Shown piece after piece: positions 1 to 7,085 of a stretch of 12,879 nt of DNA; position 1 is the stretch's first letter; the number at the start of each line of letters is the position of its first letter. The notes below the pieces were generated by a model. That model did no database searches. It was given only the letters and a program-made list of their open reading frames with translations, and was not told where the DNA came from. The DNA is taken from contig PMFY01000464.1 in NCBI GenBank assembly GCA_003157945.1, positions 7,620-20,498 on the forward strand, in the 5' to 3' direction. The stretch is from Acidimicrobiaceae bacterium. GTDB lineage: Bacteria; Actinomycetota; Acidimicrobiia; Acidimicrobiales; RAAP-2. The position numbers and the translations under genes are program-made.

Positions 1-2336
1 AAGGCGTCGAGCAGGACGGTGCAGAGGGGGACGGCGTCGCGGTGGACGGTGCCGAGGTGGAGATGGCCCGCCTGCCCGAGCTCCGCGACCGGATGGCGTC
101 CGTGCTCGCCACCGTGGTGGCCGAGCGGGATTCGGCGGCCGACCGCCACGAGGAGGCGCGCGCCGCTCGGGTCGCGGTCGAGGCGGCCGTCCAGCGCTGG
201 GAGCAGTGGCAAGAGGACGTGGCCGAGGTGCGCACCCACCCGGCCGAAGTGGCGGCCGACGCCGAGGTCGCCCTCGCGCTCGAACGGGCGGTCGTCGTCG
301 CCACCCTGTCCACCTCCGTCGAGACCTGGCGTGCCGCGACCGAGCGGCTGGCCGTCCTGGACGCCGACCGGCTGCACCTCCGGGCCGCCGTGGACGCCGC
401 CTGGGTCGACGGGGCCGACCGGTCGGCCCTCGAGTCGGCGACGACCGCCCACCACCTGTCCGCCACCCTCGCCGCCGGGGCGGCCGCGCTGGAGGCGGCC
501 GACCGCCGGTTCGTCGAGCTCGGACACCGGCGCGACGCGCTGGAGGGTGACGAGCGGGGTCTGGCCGAACGGACCGCCGCCCTGGCCGAGGCCATGGTGG
601 AGCGGGACGGCCTCGCCGGCCGGGTGGTGGCCGCCGAAGCCGCCTCGGTGGACGGGGTGGCCCGGGCGGCGGAACGTCCGGCGGCCGTGGCCCGGATCGA
701 ACAGCTCGAACGCGACGCGTCCGCCGTGCGGGACCGCGCCGCGGTGGCCCGGCAGGTGGCGGCCCTCGTCGACGACCAGGAGACGGCCCAGCGTCAGCTG
801 GCCGGTGCCGAGGAGCGGGTCAAGGCCCTGCGCCTGGCCTGGCGGTCGGGACTGGCCGGCCGGCTGGCCGCCCACCTCGAGGACGGGGCACCGTGCCCGA
901 CCTGTGGCGCGACCGAGCACCCGACCCCCGCCGTGCCGGCGGTCGACGCGCCGGGCGACGACGAACTCGACGCGGCCGAGGAGGACGTGCGGGCCCGCAC
1001 CGGGGTCCAGCACGGCCTCGACGTCCGCCTGGCCGAGGCCCGGGCCCGGCTGGACGCCCTGCCCTCCGTGGCCGGAGCGGACGATGTCGAGGAGCGTCTG
1101 ACCGCGGCGCGATCCGACCTGGAGGCGCTCGACGGGGCGATCGCCGAGCACGCCGCGCACCAGGCGGCGCTCGACCGGCTCCGTGCCGAAGCGACGGCGG
1201 CCGCGGCCCACCTCGACGCCGAGCGCTCCGCGCTCGACGGCCTGTCGGGAACCCTGACCGAGCGACGGGCCCGATGGGAGGGGGACCGGGACGCCTTCGT
1301 CTCCGAGTTCGGCGCCCTCGCCTCGACGGGCCCCGCGGCGACGGCCCGACGCGAGCTGGCGGACGCGGTGGCGGCGCTGGCCCGCAACCTCGAGGCCACC
1401 ACGACCGCCGCCGCCGCCCGGACGGAACACCGTGCCGCCATGGCCCCGACGCTCGAGGCGTTCGGGATCGACGACCCCGCCGGCCTCGGGCGGTGGACCA
1501 TGTCCGAGGACGCCGTCCGGGCCGCCCAGGCCGGGTTGGACGTCCGGGCCGAGCGGCGACGGCAGGTCGCGGCCCGCATCGACGGCTACACCGCCGGCGG
1601 TGGGGCCGACGAACGGCCGGGGGTGGCACCGTCACTGCAGGCCGAACGGGAGGCGGCCGCGACCCACACCGCCCTGGTCGGACGGGTCGCGTCCATGACC
1701 GGTCGCCTCGCCGCGGTGGAGGCCGCGGTCACGGACCTGGCCGACGGCGCCACCGCCGTCGCCGACGCGCGGCGGGCCAAGGAGGAGGCGGACACGCTCG
1801 CCGGGCTGTGCGCCGGGCTCGGCAACGGTCCCGACGCCACCCGGCTCTCCCTCAAGAATTGGGTGCTCGCCTACTACCTCCGCCAGGTCCTGGCCCATGC
1901 CAACCGTCGGCTCGACACCATGACGAACGGCCGCTACGCGCTCGCGCTGAGTGACGAGCACACCGACGGCCGCCGCCCCTGGGGCCTCGACATCTCCGTG
2001 CGCGACGCCGAGACCGGCCAGTCGCGACCGGCCACGACCCTGTCCGGGGGTGAGACGTTCATGGCGGCCCTGGCCCTGGCCCTCGGGCTGGCGGACGTCG
2101 TGTCGGCGGGCTCCAACTACTCGATCGGTGCGCTCTTCGTGGACGAGGGGTTCGGCTCGCTGGACGGCGACTCCCTCGACACCGTCGTCGACGTCCTGCG
2201 GTCGCTGCAGGACGGCGGCCGGATGGTGGGGGTCATCAGCCACGTCCAGGAGCTGAAGGACGCGCTGCCCAACGGCATCACCATCGCCTCCACCACGCAC
2301 GGGTCGGTGGCCCGGATCCACTACCCCGACGCGTGA
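1..2336 (+). CDS. sbcC: Exonuclease SbcC, C-terminal part (5' end outside window)
   Basis: SbcC is the SMC/Rad50-like ATPase of the SbcCD nuclease, which with SbcD cuts DNA hairpins and protein-blocked ends. The reading frame is open to the left edge, so the N-terminal Walker A lobe is missing and the GTG at 42 is internal. Numbering from that GTG, a long Ala/Glu/Arg-rich coiled coil surrounds the zinc-hook CPTCG (Cys285 and Cys288, bases 894-905). The distal ATPase lobe follows: a conserved LKNWVLAYYLRQVL stretch, the ABC signature LSGGE at 667-671, Walker B ending in Asp701-Glu702 (FVDEGFGSLD) and the switch histidine His734 in VISHVQEL. All key residues of this lobe are present. It ends TGA at 2334-2336. 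The partner sbcD would be expected just upstream, outside the window. Identification is firm; Rad50-like relatives are the only realistic alternative. Confidence 0.95.
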   Translation, partial: GVEQDGAEGDGVAVDGAEVEMARLPELRDRMASVLATVVAERDSAADRHEEARAARVAVEAAVQRWEQWQEDVAEVRTHPAEVAADAEVALALERAVVVATLSTSVETWRAATERLAVLDADRLHLRAAVDAAWVDGADRSALESATTAHHLSATLAAGAAALEAADRRFVELGHRRDALEGDERGLAERTAALAEAMVERDGLAGRVVAAEAASVDGVARAAERPAAVARIEQLERDASAVRDRAAVARQVAALVDDQETAQRQLAGAEERVKALRLAWRSGLAGRLAAHLEDGAPCPTCGATEHPTPAVPAVDAPGDDELDAAEEDVRARTGVQHGLDVRLAEARARLDALPSVAGADDVEERLTAARSDLEALDGAIAEHAAHQAALDRLRAEATAAAAHLDAERSALDGLSGTLTERRARWEGDRDAFVSEFGALASTGPAATARRELADAVAALARNLEATTTAAAARTEHRAAMAPTLEAFGIDDPAGLGRWTMSEDAVRAAQAGLDVRAERRRQVAARIDGYTAGGGADERPGVAPSLQAEREAAATHTALVGRVASMTGRLAAVEAAVTDLADGATAVADARRAKEEADTLAGLCAGLGNGPDATRLSLKNWVLAYYLRQVLAHANRRLDTMTNGRYALALSDEHTDGRRPWGLDISVRDAETGQSRPATTLSGGETFMAALALALGLADVVSAGSNYSIGALFVDEGFGSLDGDSLDTVVDVLRSLQDGGRMVGVISHVQELKDALPNGITIASTTHGSVARIHYPDA

Positions 2337-2338
2337 GG
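2335..2338 (+). promoter_or_regulatory. Ribosome binding site deciding the GTG start at 2345
   Basis: GAGG overlaps the sbcC stop codon and lies 6 nt before the GTG at 2345. The alternative GTG at 2333, overlapping the sbcC stop, has no such site. The layout implies that the lipoprotein gene is translated directly after sbcC from the same message. Confidence 0.55.
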
Positions 2339-2344
2339 TCGACC

Positions 2345-3073
2345 GTGTCCCCCCGATCGGCGCGCGCAGGATCGGCGTTGGCCGTCGGACTCGCCACGCT
2401 GGCGTTGGTGGTGGCCGCCTGCGGTCCGGACCACCCCGCGTCGGCCACCCGGACATCGCCATCGGCCCGGTCGACCACGCCGACGACGGTTCCGTCCACC
2501 GTTCCCCCCACGAACGCCGCACCGGTGACGGCCCCGACCACCACCGCACCGACGCCACCACCGACGGCCGCGGGCCTCCAGGTGGGACCGGGCACCCAGG
2601 CCGTCTACACCGTGGAGCCCCAGCGGGCCCCCGGATCGTGCCACTACCGGTGGGTGGGGAGCGACCCGCTCCCCGATCCGGTGTGCACGCCCGGCGCCAT
2701 CAACCCGCAGGTCACCCAGGCCGACATCGCCTCGACGATCTGCCGGTCCGGCTGGACGGCGACCGTGCGCCCACCCGAGGACGTGACCTCCCCCGAGAAG
2801 CAGGGCTCGGCGGCCGCCTACGGCTACACCGGCCCGTTCGCCACCGCGGAGTACGACCACCTCGTCCCCCTCGAGCTGGGCGGCGATCCCAACGACCCGG
2901 CCAACCTCTGGGTCGAGCCCAACGACCGCCCGGGTGCCACCTCCACGGCCAACGGCAAGGACGACCTCGAATCCAGGCTGCGTGAGCTGGTCTGCTCCGG
3001 CGCGCTCGACCTGGCCACCGCCCAGCAGGCCATCGCCACCGACTGGGTGGCGGCGGCGGCCCGCTACGGCTGA
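2345..3073 (+). CDS. Secreted HNH-like nuclease lipoprotein (putative)
   Basis: A 242-residue exported protein. Residues 1-26 form a lipoprotein signal: Arg at 4 and 7, a hydrophobic core, then VAAC with the lipid-accepting Cys26. A Thr/Pro-rich linker follows to about residue 75, as expected for a protein tethered outside the membrane. The C-terminal domain carries CTPGA (114-118), TICRSGW (131-137), the pair Asp171-His172 in EYDHLVPLELGG, Asn187 in ANLWVEPN, and a Lys-Asp-Asp stretch at 205-207. DH...GG...NLW is the hallmark of many actinobacterial HNH-type endonuclease-like proteins; the third residue of a classical HNH triad is not obvious. Cys99, Cys114, Cys133 and Cys217 could form disulfides. 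It begins 8 bp after sbcC, so co-transcription is likely. Nuclease activity is inferred from motifs only. GTG at 2333 would add four residues. Confidence 0.72.
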   Translation: MSPRSARAGSALAVGLATLALVVAACGPDHPASATRTSPSARSTTPTTVPSTVPPTNAAPVTAPTTTAPTPPPTAAGLQVGPGTQAVYTVEPQRAPGSCHYRWVGSDPLPDPVCTPGAINPQVTQADIASTICRSGWTATVRPPEDVTSPEKQGSAAAYGYTGPFATAEYDHLVPLELGGDPNDPANLWVEPNDRPGATSTANGKDDLESRLRELVCSGALDLATAQQAIATDWVAAAARYG

Positions 3074-3105
3074 CCCACGCGGCGCCGTCCCCCGGGATCC
3101 CCCGA

Positions 3106-3136
3106 TGCAACATATGTGCACCGGTGGTGCTACAAC
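3106..3136 (+). promoter_or_regulatory. Candidate operator/promoter of the first tetR gene
   Basis: The 132-bp gap before the regulator holds an 8-bp palindrome ACATATGT (3110-3117), followed directly by an inverted repeat GCACC-GGT-GGTGC (3118-3130) and a -10-like TACAAC (3131-3136). TetR regulators commonly bind such palindromes at their own promoters. No good -35 hexamer is visible, so the promoter part is weak. Confidence 0.35.
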
Positions 3137-3205
3137 GGGGGGCAGAGGTTGCCGGGTGGGACCGTGCGGGCCCGATCCGACGTGCACACCAGAGGACCGA
3201 CACTG

Positions 3206-3829
3206 ATGACACTGATGATCGATCGTGACCCGGCGGGTCCGAACAGGCGAAGGCTGCCGATCCAGATCGCCAACGAGGCGAAGATGATCCGGGCGACCAT
3301 CGAACTGCTCGGCGACCACGACGTAGGCGACATCACCAGCCGGATGATCGCCGACCGGTCGGGCACGGCCACCAACTACATCTCGCGCTACTTCGGCGGG
3401 CGCGACGCACTCCTGTCGGCCACGGCCACGGAGTTGGGATGGCGGATCGCCGACCAGATGGACGAGTACGGGACGCAGTCGGACCTGCAGGAGCCGCTCC
3501 CCTTCCTGGAGACGGTGGTGTCGATGCCCGAGGTGGCGCTGTGGTTCAAGCTGTTCCGCTACCTGTCCGCCCGGAACCTCACCCGGACTCGTGACCGCGG
3601 GTCGCGGTCGCCGGTGGTCGTCGCCTGCGACGACGCCGTGGCGCGGATCTTCCGGATCGAGGGCGAGGACGTGCGGTTCTGGTCCAACGTGTTCCTCACC
3701 TACATGCTGGGCGGACTCTCGTTCAACGCCCTGCTCGGCACGGACGACGGAGAGGGCGAGAAGGTCCTGGCCCGACTGGGCCGGATCGTCGAGGTGCTAC
3801 GGGACGAGCAGATCTCGCTCGACGCCTGA
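3206..3829 (+). CDS. TetR-family transcriptional regulator
   Basis: A 207-residue DNA-binding regulator with the TetR layout. A helix 1 segment lies around residues 20-36 (IQIANEAKMIRATIELLG). A helix-turn-helix lies around 41-63, ending in the family-typical TATNYISRYFGGRDALL. An all-helical ligand-binding and dimerisation domain follows. The ATG at 3206 was chosen because AGAGGA (3191-3196) sits 9 nt upstream; the frame is open further up to an ATG at 3116, but that extension has no domain content. Gap to the lipoprotein gene is 132 bp and contains palindromes, so it probably has its own promoter and may autoregulate. It ends facing the small zinc-ribbon gene. The ligand and target genes cannot be read from the sequence; it is not clearly paired with a neighbouring enzyme operon. 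Confidence 0.88.
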   Translation: MTLMIDRDPAGPNRRRLPIQIANEAKMIRATIELLGDHDVGDITSRMIADRSGTATNYISRYFGGRDALLSATATELGWRIADQMDEYGTQSDLQEPLPFLETVVSMPEVALWFKLFRYLSARNLTRTRDRGSRSPVVVACDDAVARIFRIEGEDVRFWSNVFLTYMLGGLSFNALLGTDDGEGEKVLARLGRIVEVLRDEQISLDA

Positions 3830-3843
3830 CACCGGGGGGTCGA

Positions 3844-3863
3844 CCCGGGTCGGCCGGTCCGGG
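3844..3863. terminator. GC hairpin between convergent genes
   Basis: CCCGG (3844-3848) pairs with CCGGG (3859-3863) around a loop that can fold further (CGGCCG). It sits in the 48-bp gap between the end of the tetR gene and the end of the zinc-ribbon gene on the other strand, a natural place for a bidirectional terminator. There is no T-run on either side, so this is tentative. Confidence 0.25.
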
Positions 3864-3877
3864 GAGCGGTGGCGCCG

Positions 3878-4045
3878 TCAGGATGCCCGCAACAGCGCCG
3901 TCTGGGCGTCCGACCAGGTCCGATCGCACGAACGGCACCGCCAGTTCGTCGCCGAGCCCGACACCAGCCGGGGATACACGACCAACTTGGGCACGTCCTC
4001 CGCCGCGCAGTACGGGCAGGTCCTGAACGCTTCTGACTCACTCAC
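3878..4045 (-). CDS. Small zinc-ribbon protein (55 aa)
   Basis: A short reading frame on the minus strand encodes 55 residues with two CxxC knuckles: Cys10-Pro-Tyr-Cys13 and Cys37-Arg-Ser-Cys40, 23 residues apart. This is the standard spacing range for a zinc ribbon that binds one zinc ion through four cysteines. The segment between them (LVVYPRLVSGSATNWRC) has the alternating hydrophobic pattern of short beta strands. The GTG start is supported by a strong GGAGG at 4052-4056 with a 6-nt spacer. An ATG slightly upstream is in another frame and stops after seven codons. It lies 91 bp downstream of the DUF2505-like gene on the same strand and may share its transcript. Function unknown; such ribbons bind nucleic acid or protein partners. 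Confidence 0.72.
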   Translation of the reverse strand: MSESEAFRTCPYCAAEDVPKLVVYPRLVSGSATNWRCRSCDRTWSDAQTALLRAS

Positions 4046-4051
4046 GGTCGA

Positions 4052-4056
4052 CCTCC
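4052..4056 (-). promoter_or_regulatory. Ribosome binding site of the zinc-ribbon gene
   Basis: GGAGG on the minus strand with a 6-nt spacer to the GTG at 4045. It is the main evidence that this short reading frame is translated and that GTG rather than a nearby ATG is used. Confidence 0.6.
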
Positions 4057-4136
4057 GACATGATCCGTTTCCTGATGGATCGGCACCCCGGCCCGAGACT
4101 TGAGCAGATTCACCCGGCCGGCCGGCCCGACGCCTC

Positions 4137-4652
4137 CTAGCGGGTCAACCCGTCGGACGGATCGGCCGCGCACCAGGCGGCCAGGGCGACCGCCTCCCGG
4201 GCCAGCTGCGTCGTGAAGCCACCGAAGATGGCCCGCTCGGCCGAACGGCCGACCAGGGGCACCCGCACATCCAACCGGCCGACCACCGTCTCGAGCGTGC
4301 CGTCATCGGCCTCGTCGAGCGCCAGCGTGCCGTCGCAGCGGAGCATGCCCACGTAGTGGTCGGGGACCACCACCAGCGTGCCCCGGTGGGAGGCGGTGTC
4401 GTACGTCGTCTCGATGACCCAGGTGAGCTTGTCCACGTCGACCACCCGGGCCGCCGGTCCGGTGATCGACCCGGCGAACGCGTAGCGGACCCGCACCCGG
4501 AGTCTGCCGTCCACGGTCCCCGCCGACAGCAGCTCCGGGGCGCGGACCGACGTGGAGGCATCCCCCAGGCCGGCGTAGTAGCCCGGCTCGGCCAGGGCCC
4601 GCACCACGGCGTCACGGGGGGCGGCGATCGTCTCGGTCACGGTGAACTGCAC
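4137..4652 (-). CDS. DUF2505/SRPBCC-like protein
   Basis: A 171-residue soluble protein with the START/SRPBCC plan. It begins with the strand FTVTETIAAPRDAVVRAL, typical of these domains (beta strand, then helix over a hydrophobic pocket). A run of antiparallel strands follows (RLRVRVRYAF, LTWVIETTYD, GTLVVVPDHY, ETVVGRLDVRV). It ends with a long helix from about residue 138. The motif DVRVPLVGRSAERAIFGGF (128-146) matches what I recall of the actinobacterial DUF2505 family. Such domains hold hydrophobic ligands, but no ligand or reaction is known here. GTG at 4652 was chosen because a G-rich Shine-Dalgarno (about 4658-4664) precedes it and the homology starts there. The frame continues upstream only as a shadow of the neighbouring secreted-protein gene. 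It lies 134 bp downstream of that gene on the same strand. Confidence 0.72.
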   Translation of the reverse strand: MQFTVTETIAAPRDAVVRALAEPGYYAGLGDASTSVRAPELLSAGTVDGRLRVRVRYAFAGSITGPAARVVDVDKLTWVIETTYDTASHRGTLVVVPDHYVGMLRCDGTLALDEADDGTLETVVGRLDVRVPLVGRSAERAIFGGFTTQLAREAVALAAWCAADPSDGLTR

Positions 4653-4762
4653 GGCATCCCCCCGGCACCACCCCGTCCGGGAGGGCCGCGCCCAGCGTAC
4701 GGCCACGGGCCGGCGACCGGGGGCGACCCTGCGGGGGGCGCCGCGCTCAGCTGAGGACGTCG

Positions 4763-4777
4763 CCGACCGACGGTCGG
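4763..4777 (-). terminator. Hairpin after the secreted-protein gene
   Basis: CCGACC (4763-4768) and GGTCGG (4772-4777) form a perfect 6-bp stem with a 3-nt loop, starting 9 nt past the stop codon at 4787-4789. No T-run follows. It may end or attenuate the transcript before the DUF2505-like gene. Confidence 0.35.
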
Positions 4778-4786
4778 GGCCGGTCG

Positions 4787-5812
4787 TCAGCCGCAGGCGG
4801 CCGTGTAGGCGGGTGTGCCCGGCTGCAGGGCCTGGCCGGAGTCCGGCGACACCTGGAGACAGGACTCGTCGACGGCCTGGAACGCGCTGGCCGGCACCTG
4901 CTTGAGCTGGTCCACCTGGGTGGACGTCCAGCGGGTGTCGGCGGTCCCCTGGAAGTACCAGTTGGAGCCGTTGTCGGCCAGGAGCATGCCGTAGGTCTTG
5001 AGGGTGGTGAGCACCGTCTGGCAGGCGGCGGCGCACGACGCCGCCGGCAGGGTGAACGAGGCGGCGAGCCGGAAGCGGGCGCCCATCGGCGGGCACGACG
5101 CATCGGCCTGCCCGGCCTCGTGGCGGGCGGGCCACACGTACGACTGCTGGGTGCAGTCCGCGGTGAACCGGATGGCGTGGTCGACGGCCCCGGCGGCCAC
5201 CTCGTCGTAGTTGACCAGGCCGGGCAGGACCGGCAGCCCGGCGGCGTCGGCCGACGTCCAACCCGCCGGTCGGAGCGCCTCGGAGGTCAGGCTCCAGATG
5301 GCCCCCGATCCGGCCTTGGACCGGCCCTTCGGGTGGAAGTGGGTGTTCCACGTCTCGTACAGGGTGCAGGTGGCCGGGTCGACCATCAGGGCGTGGCGGT
5401 CCGAGCCGTGCTCGATCGGGGTGGCGGCCGACAGCGGGTAGGGCCCGGGGTCGCTCTGGTCGGCGTAGGTGAAGGCGACCGGCACCAGGGGCGTGCCGGA
5501 CGGCACCACCTGCCAGGGGATGCCGTACGGCTTCGACGGCTTCCCGGACGGCCCGTAGTCCGGGTGGAGGAAGGTCGTCGACGCCGCCATGGAGGCCAGC
5601 CACGTCGAGCTCCGTGGGTCGACCGGCAGTCCGGTCACCGGGGTGTTCCACACGTTGTCGGCCGGGAAGGCGGGACACGTGGTGCCGGGGAGGACCGTGC
5701 CGGAGGCGGCCGCGGCCGGTGCGGCGGGCAGCAGGAGGGCGGCGACGCCGAGGGCGGCGACAGGCGCCGCCCACACCGCCGACCTCCGTCCCCGATGGCT
5801 CGTCCGGCCCAT
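4787..5812 (-). CDS. Secreted eight-cysteine protein of unknown function
   Basis: A 341-residue exported protein. The signal peptide has Arg-rich residues 1-10, a hydrophobic core 12-30 and a likely cut after the Ala run near residue 36. The mature part resembles, from memory, a widespread uncharacterised bacterial secreted family with the landmarks ADNVWNTPV (51-59), LHPDYG (82-87), DPGPYPL (121-127), SDRHALMVD (137-145), GAIWSLTSEALRPAGWTSADAAGLP (start 170), DHAIRF (211-216), YVWPARH (225-231) and LLADNGSNWY (277-286). Eight cysteines (46, 149, 220, 240, 260, 264, 318, 340) suggest up to four disulfides. The invariant-looking Asp138, Arg139, His140, His212 and His231 could form an active or metal site, but no activity is known to me. 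ATG at 5812 has AGGAGG with a 7-nt spacer; an upstream extension to 5914 lacks a site and would bury the signal peptide. Divergent from the epoxide hydrolase. Confidence 0.8.
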   Translation of the reverse strand: MGRTSHRGRRSAVWAAPVAALGVAALLLPAAPAAAASGTVLPGTTCPAFPADNVWNTPVTGLPVDPRSSTWLASMAASTTFLHPDYGPSGKPSKPYGIPWQVVPSGTPLVPVAFTYADQSDPGPYPLSAATPIEHGSDRHALMVDPATCTLYETWNTHFHPKGRSKAGSGAIWSLTSEALRPAGWTSADAAGLPVLPGLVNYDEVAAGAVDHAIRFTADCTQQSYVWPARHEAGQADASCPPMGARFRLAASFTLPAASCAAACQTVLTTLKTYGMLLADNGSNWYFQGTADTRWTSTQVDQLKQVPASAFQAVDESCLQVSPDSGQALQPGTPAYTAACG

Positions 5813-5933
5813 GGGACCCCCTCCTGTCATCGACCCCGTCCCCCCGACGCTACTGCGGGCCCGCCGCGTCACGACAGGCCTCCCCCGGCACCGCCCACGG
5901 GCACCGATCGGCACCCCCTCCTATCGTGGCGGC
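5813..5933. promoter_or_regulatory. Divergent control region, secreted protein / epoxide hydrolase
   Basis: This 121-bp gap must hold both promoters. On the minus strand TAGCGT (5852 down to 5847) is a -10-like TANNNT about 35 nt before the secreted-protein start. On the plus strand TATCGT (5922-5927) sits 6 nt before the hydrolase ATG. Three GGCACC copies lie at 5887, 5900 and 5910, and an 8-bp palindrome CCGATCGG at 5904-5911. No strong -35 is visible for either direction. Confidence 0.4.
5922..5927 (+). promoter_or_regulatory. -10 element for leaderless epoxide hydrolase mRNA
   Basis: TATCGT fits the actinobacterial TANNNT -10 pattern and is followed by exactly six bases (GGCGGC) and then the ATG. 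Transcription would therefore begin at, or within a base of, the start codon. No purine-rich Shine-Dalgarno precedes this ATG, which supports a leaderless message. Confidence 0.4.
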
Positions 5934-7082
5934 ATGAGCGCCGATCTCCGACCGTTCCGCATCGACGTGCCCGACGACGAGCTGGCCGACCTGCGCGACC
6001 GCCTGCGCCGCACCCGGTGGCCGGAGGCCGAGACGGTCGACGACTGGAGCCAGGGCATCCCGCTCGCCTACACCCGTGACCTGTGCGGGTACTGGGCCGA
6101 CGGCTACGACTGGCGCGCCGCCGAGGCCCGGCTCAACGCCCACCCGCAGGTGCTGACCGAGATCGACGGCCTGGACATCCACGTGCTCCACGCCCGGTCC
6201 CCCCATCCCGAGGCCCTGCCGTTGGTGCTCACCCACGGCTGGCCGGGGTCGATCGTGGAGTTCCTGAAGGTCCTCGGCCCGCTGACCGATCCGGTCGCCC
6301 ACGGCGGGGACGCCGCCGACGCCTTCCACGTGGTCTGCCCGTCGCTCCCGGGCTACGGGTTCAGCGGCAAGCCCCCGGCCCCCGGCTGGGGCGTCGGCCG
6401 GATCGCCACCGCCTGGCGCGAGCTCATGCGACGGCTCGGCTACGACCGCTACGGGGCGCAGGGCGGCGACTGGGGCTCGGCCGTGACCACCCAGATCGGC
6501 CGACACGACGACGGGCACGTGGTGGGCATCCACCTCAACATGCCGGTGGTCGCACCGTCGTCGCTGTCCTTCGAGGACATGACCGACACCGAGCAGGCGG
6601 CCGTGGCCGACATGGCCACCTACCAGCAGTGGGAATCGGGCTACTCCAAACAGCAGGCCACGCGGCCCCAGACGCTCGGGTACGGACTGGTCGACTCACC
6701 GGCCGGCCAGTGCGCGTGGGTGGTCGAGAAGTTCCGGGCGTGGACCGACTGCGGCGGCCATCCCGAGAACGTGCTCACCCGGGACGAGCTGCTCGACAAC
6801 GTGATGCTCTACTGGGCGACCCGCTCGGGGGCGTCGTCGGCCCGCCTCTACTGGGAGAGCTTCGAGCAGAGCTTCGGCGAGGCCGGGGGGACGATCGACG
6901 TGCCCACGGGATGCTCCATCTTCCCCAAGGAGATCGTGCGGATCTCCCGGCGGTGGGCGGAGACCAGGTTCACCGACATCCGCTGGTGGAACGAGCTCGA
7001 CGCCGGAGGCCACTTCGCCGCATTCGAGCAACCCACCGCGTTCGTGGACGAACTCCGCTCGTTCTTCCGTCTCGTGCGCTGA
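5934..7082 (+). CDS. Epoxide hydrolase, microsomal (EHN) type
   Basis: A 382-residue alpha/beta-hydrolase that should open epoxides to diols. Residues 3-110 form the N-terminal EHN domain (FRIDVPDDELADLRDRLRRTRWP). The core has the oxyanion-hole motif HGWPGS (101-106), PSLPGYGFSGKP (136-147), the nucleophile Asp179 in GGDWGS, and His360 in GGHFAAFEQP. Glu333 in FPKEI is the probable charge-relay acid. Tyr237 in ESGYSKQQATRPQTLGYGL and Tyr306 in LYWESF are candidates for the two lid tyrosines that activate the epoxide. Length matches bacterial members of this family. ATG at 5934 is where homology begins; the open frame upstream to 5589 is a shadow of the divergent gene. There is no Shine-Dalgarno, and a -10-like hexamer 6 nt upstream suggests a leaderless mRNA. 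Natural substrate unknown. It converges with the amidohydrolase gene, leaving 3 bp between stops. Confidence 0.92.
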   Translation: MSADLRPFRIDVPDDELADLRDRLRRTRWPEAETVDDWSQGIPLAYTRDLCGYWADGYDWRAAEARLNAHPQVLTEIDGLDIHVLHARSPHPEALPLVLTHGWPGSIVEFLKVLGPLTDPVAHGGDAADAFHVVCPSLPGYGFSGKPPAPGWGVGRIATAWRELMRRLGYDRYGAQGGDWGSAVTTQIGRHDDGHVVGIHLNMPVVAPSSLSFEDMTDTEQAAVADMATYQQWESGYSKQQATRPQTLGYGLVDSPAGQCAWVVEKFRAWTDCGGHPENVLTRDELLDNVMLYWATRSGASSARLYWESFEQSFGEAGGTIDVPTGCSIFPKEIVRISRRWAETRFTDIRWWNELDAGGHFAAFEQPTAFVDELRSFFRLVR

Positions 7083-7085
7083 GGC

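Noticed and set aside
19..1101. Long Pro/Arg/Ser-rich frame on the plus strand
   Set aside because: It overlaps sbcC in another frame; low-complexity composition is the usual by-product of GC-rich coding DNA, with no domain.
2333..2344. GTG at 2333 overlapping the sbcC stop as the lipoprotein start
   Set aside because: No Shine-Dalgarno in front of it, while the GTG at 2345 has GAGG at 6 nt; it remains possible but less likely.
1632..2561. Long minus-strand frame opposite the sbcC 3' end
   Set aside because: It spans two plus-strand genes, has no recognisable motif and no ribosome binding site.
4137..5774. 545-residue minus-strand frame that could be read as a fusion protein
   Set aside because: Only its last 171 residues make sense (DUF2505-like). 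The rest is an out-of-frame shadow of the secreted-protein gene, and a good GTG start with ribosome binding site exists at 4652.
5589..5933. N-terminal extension of the epoxide hydrolase frame
   Set aside because: Overlaps the signal-peptide end of the divergent secreted-protein gene; family homology begins at the ATG at 5934.
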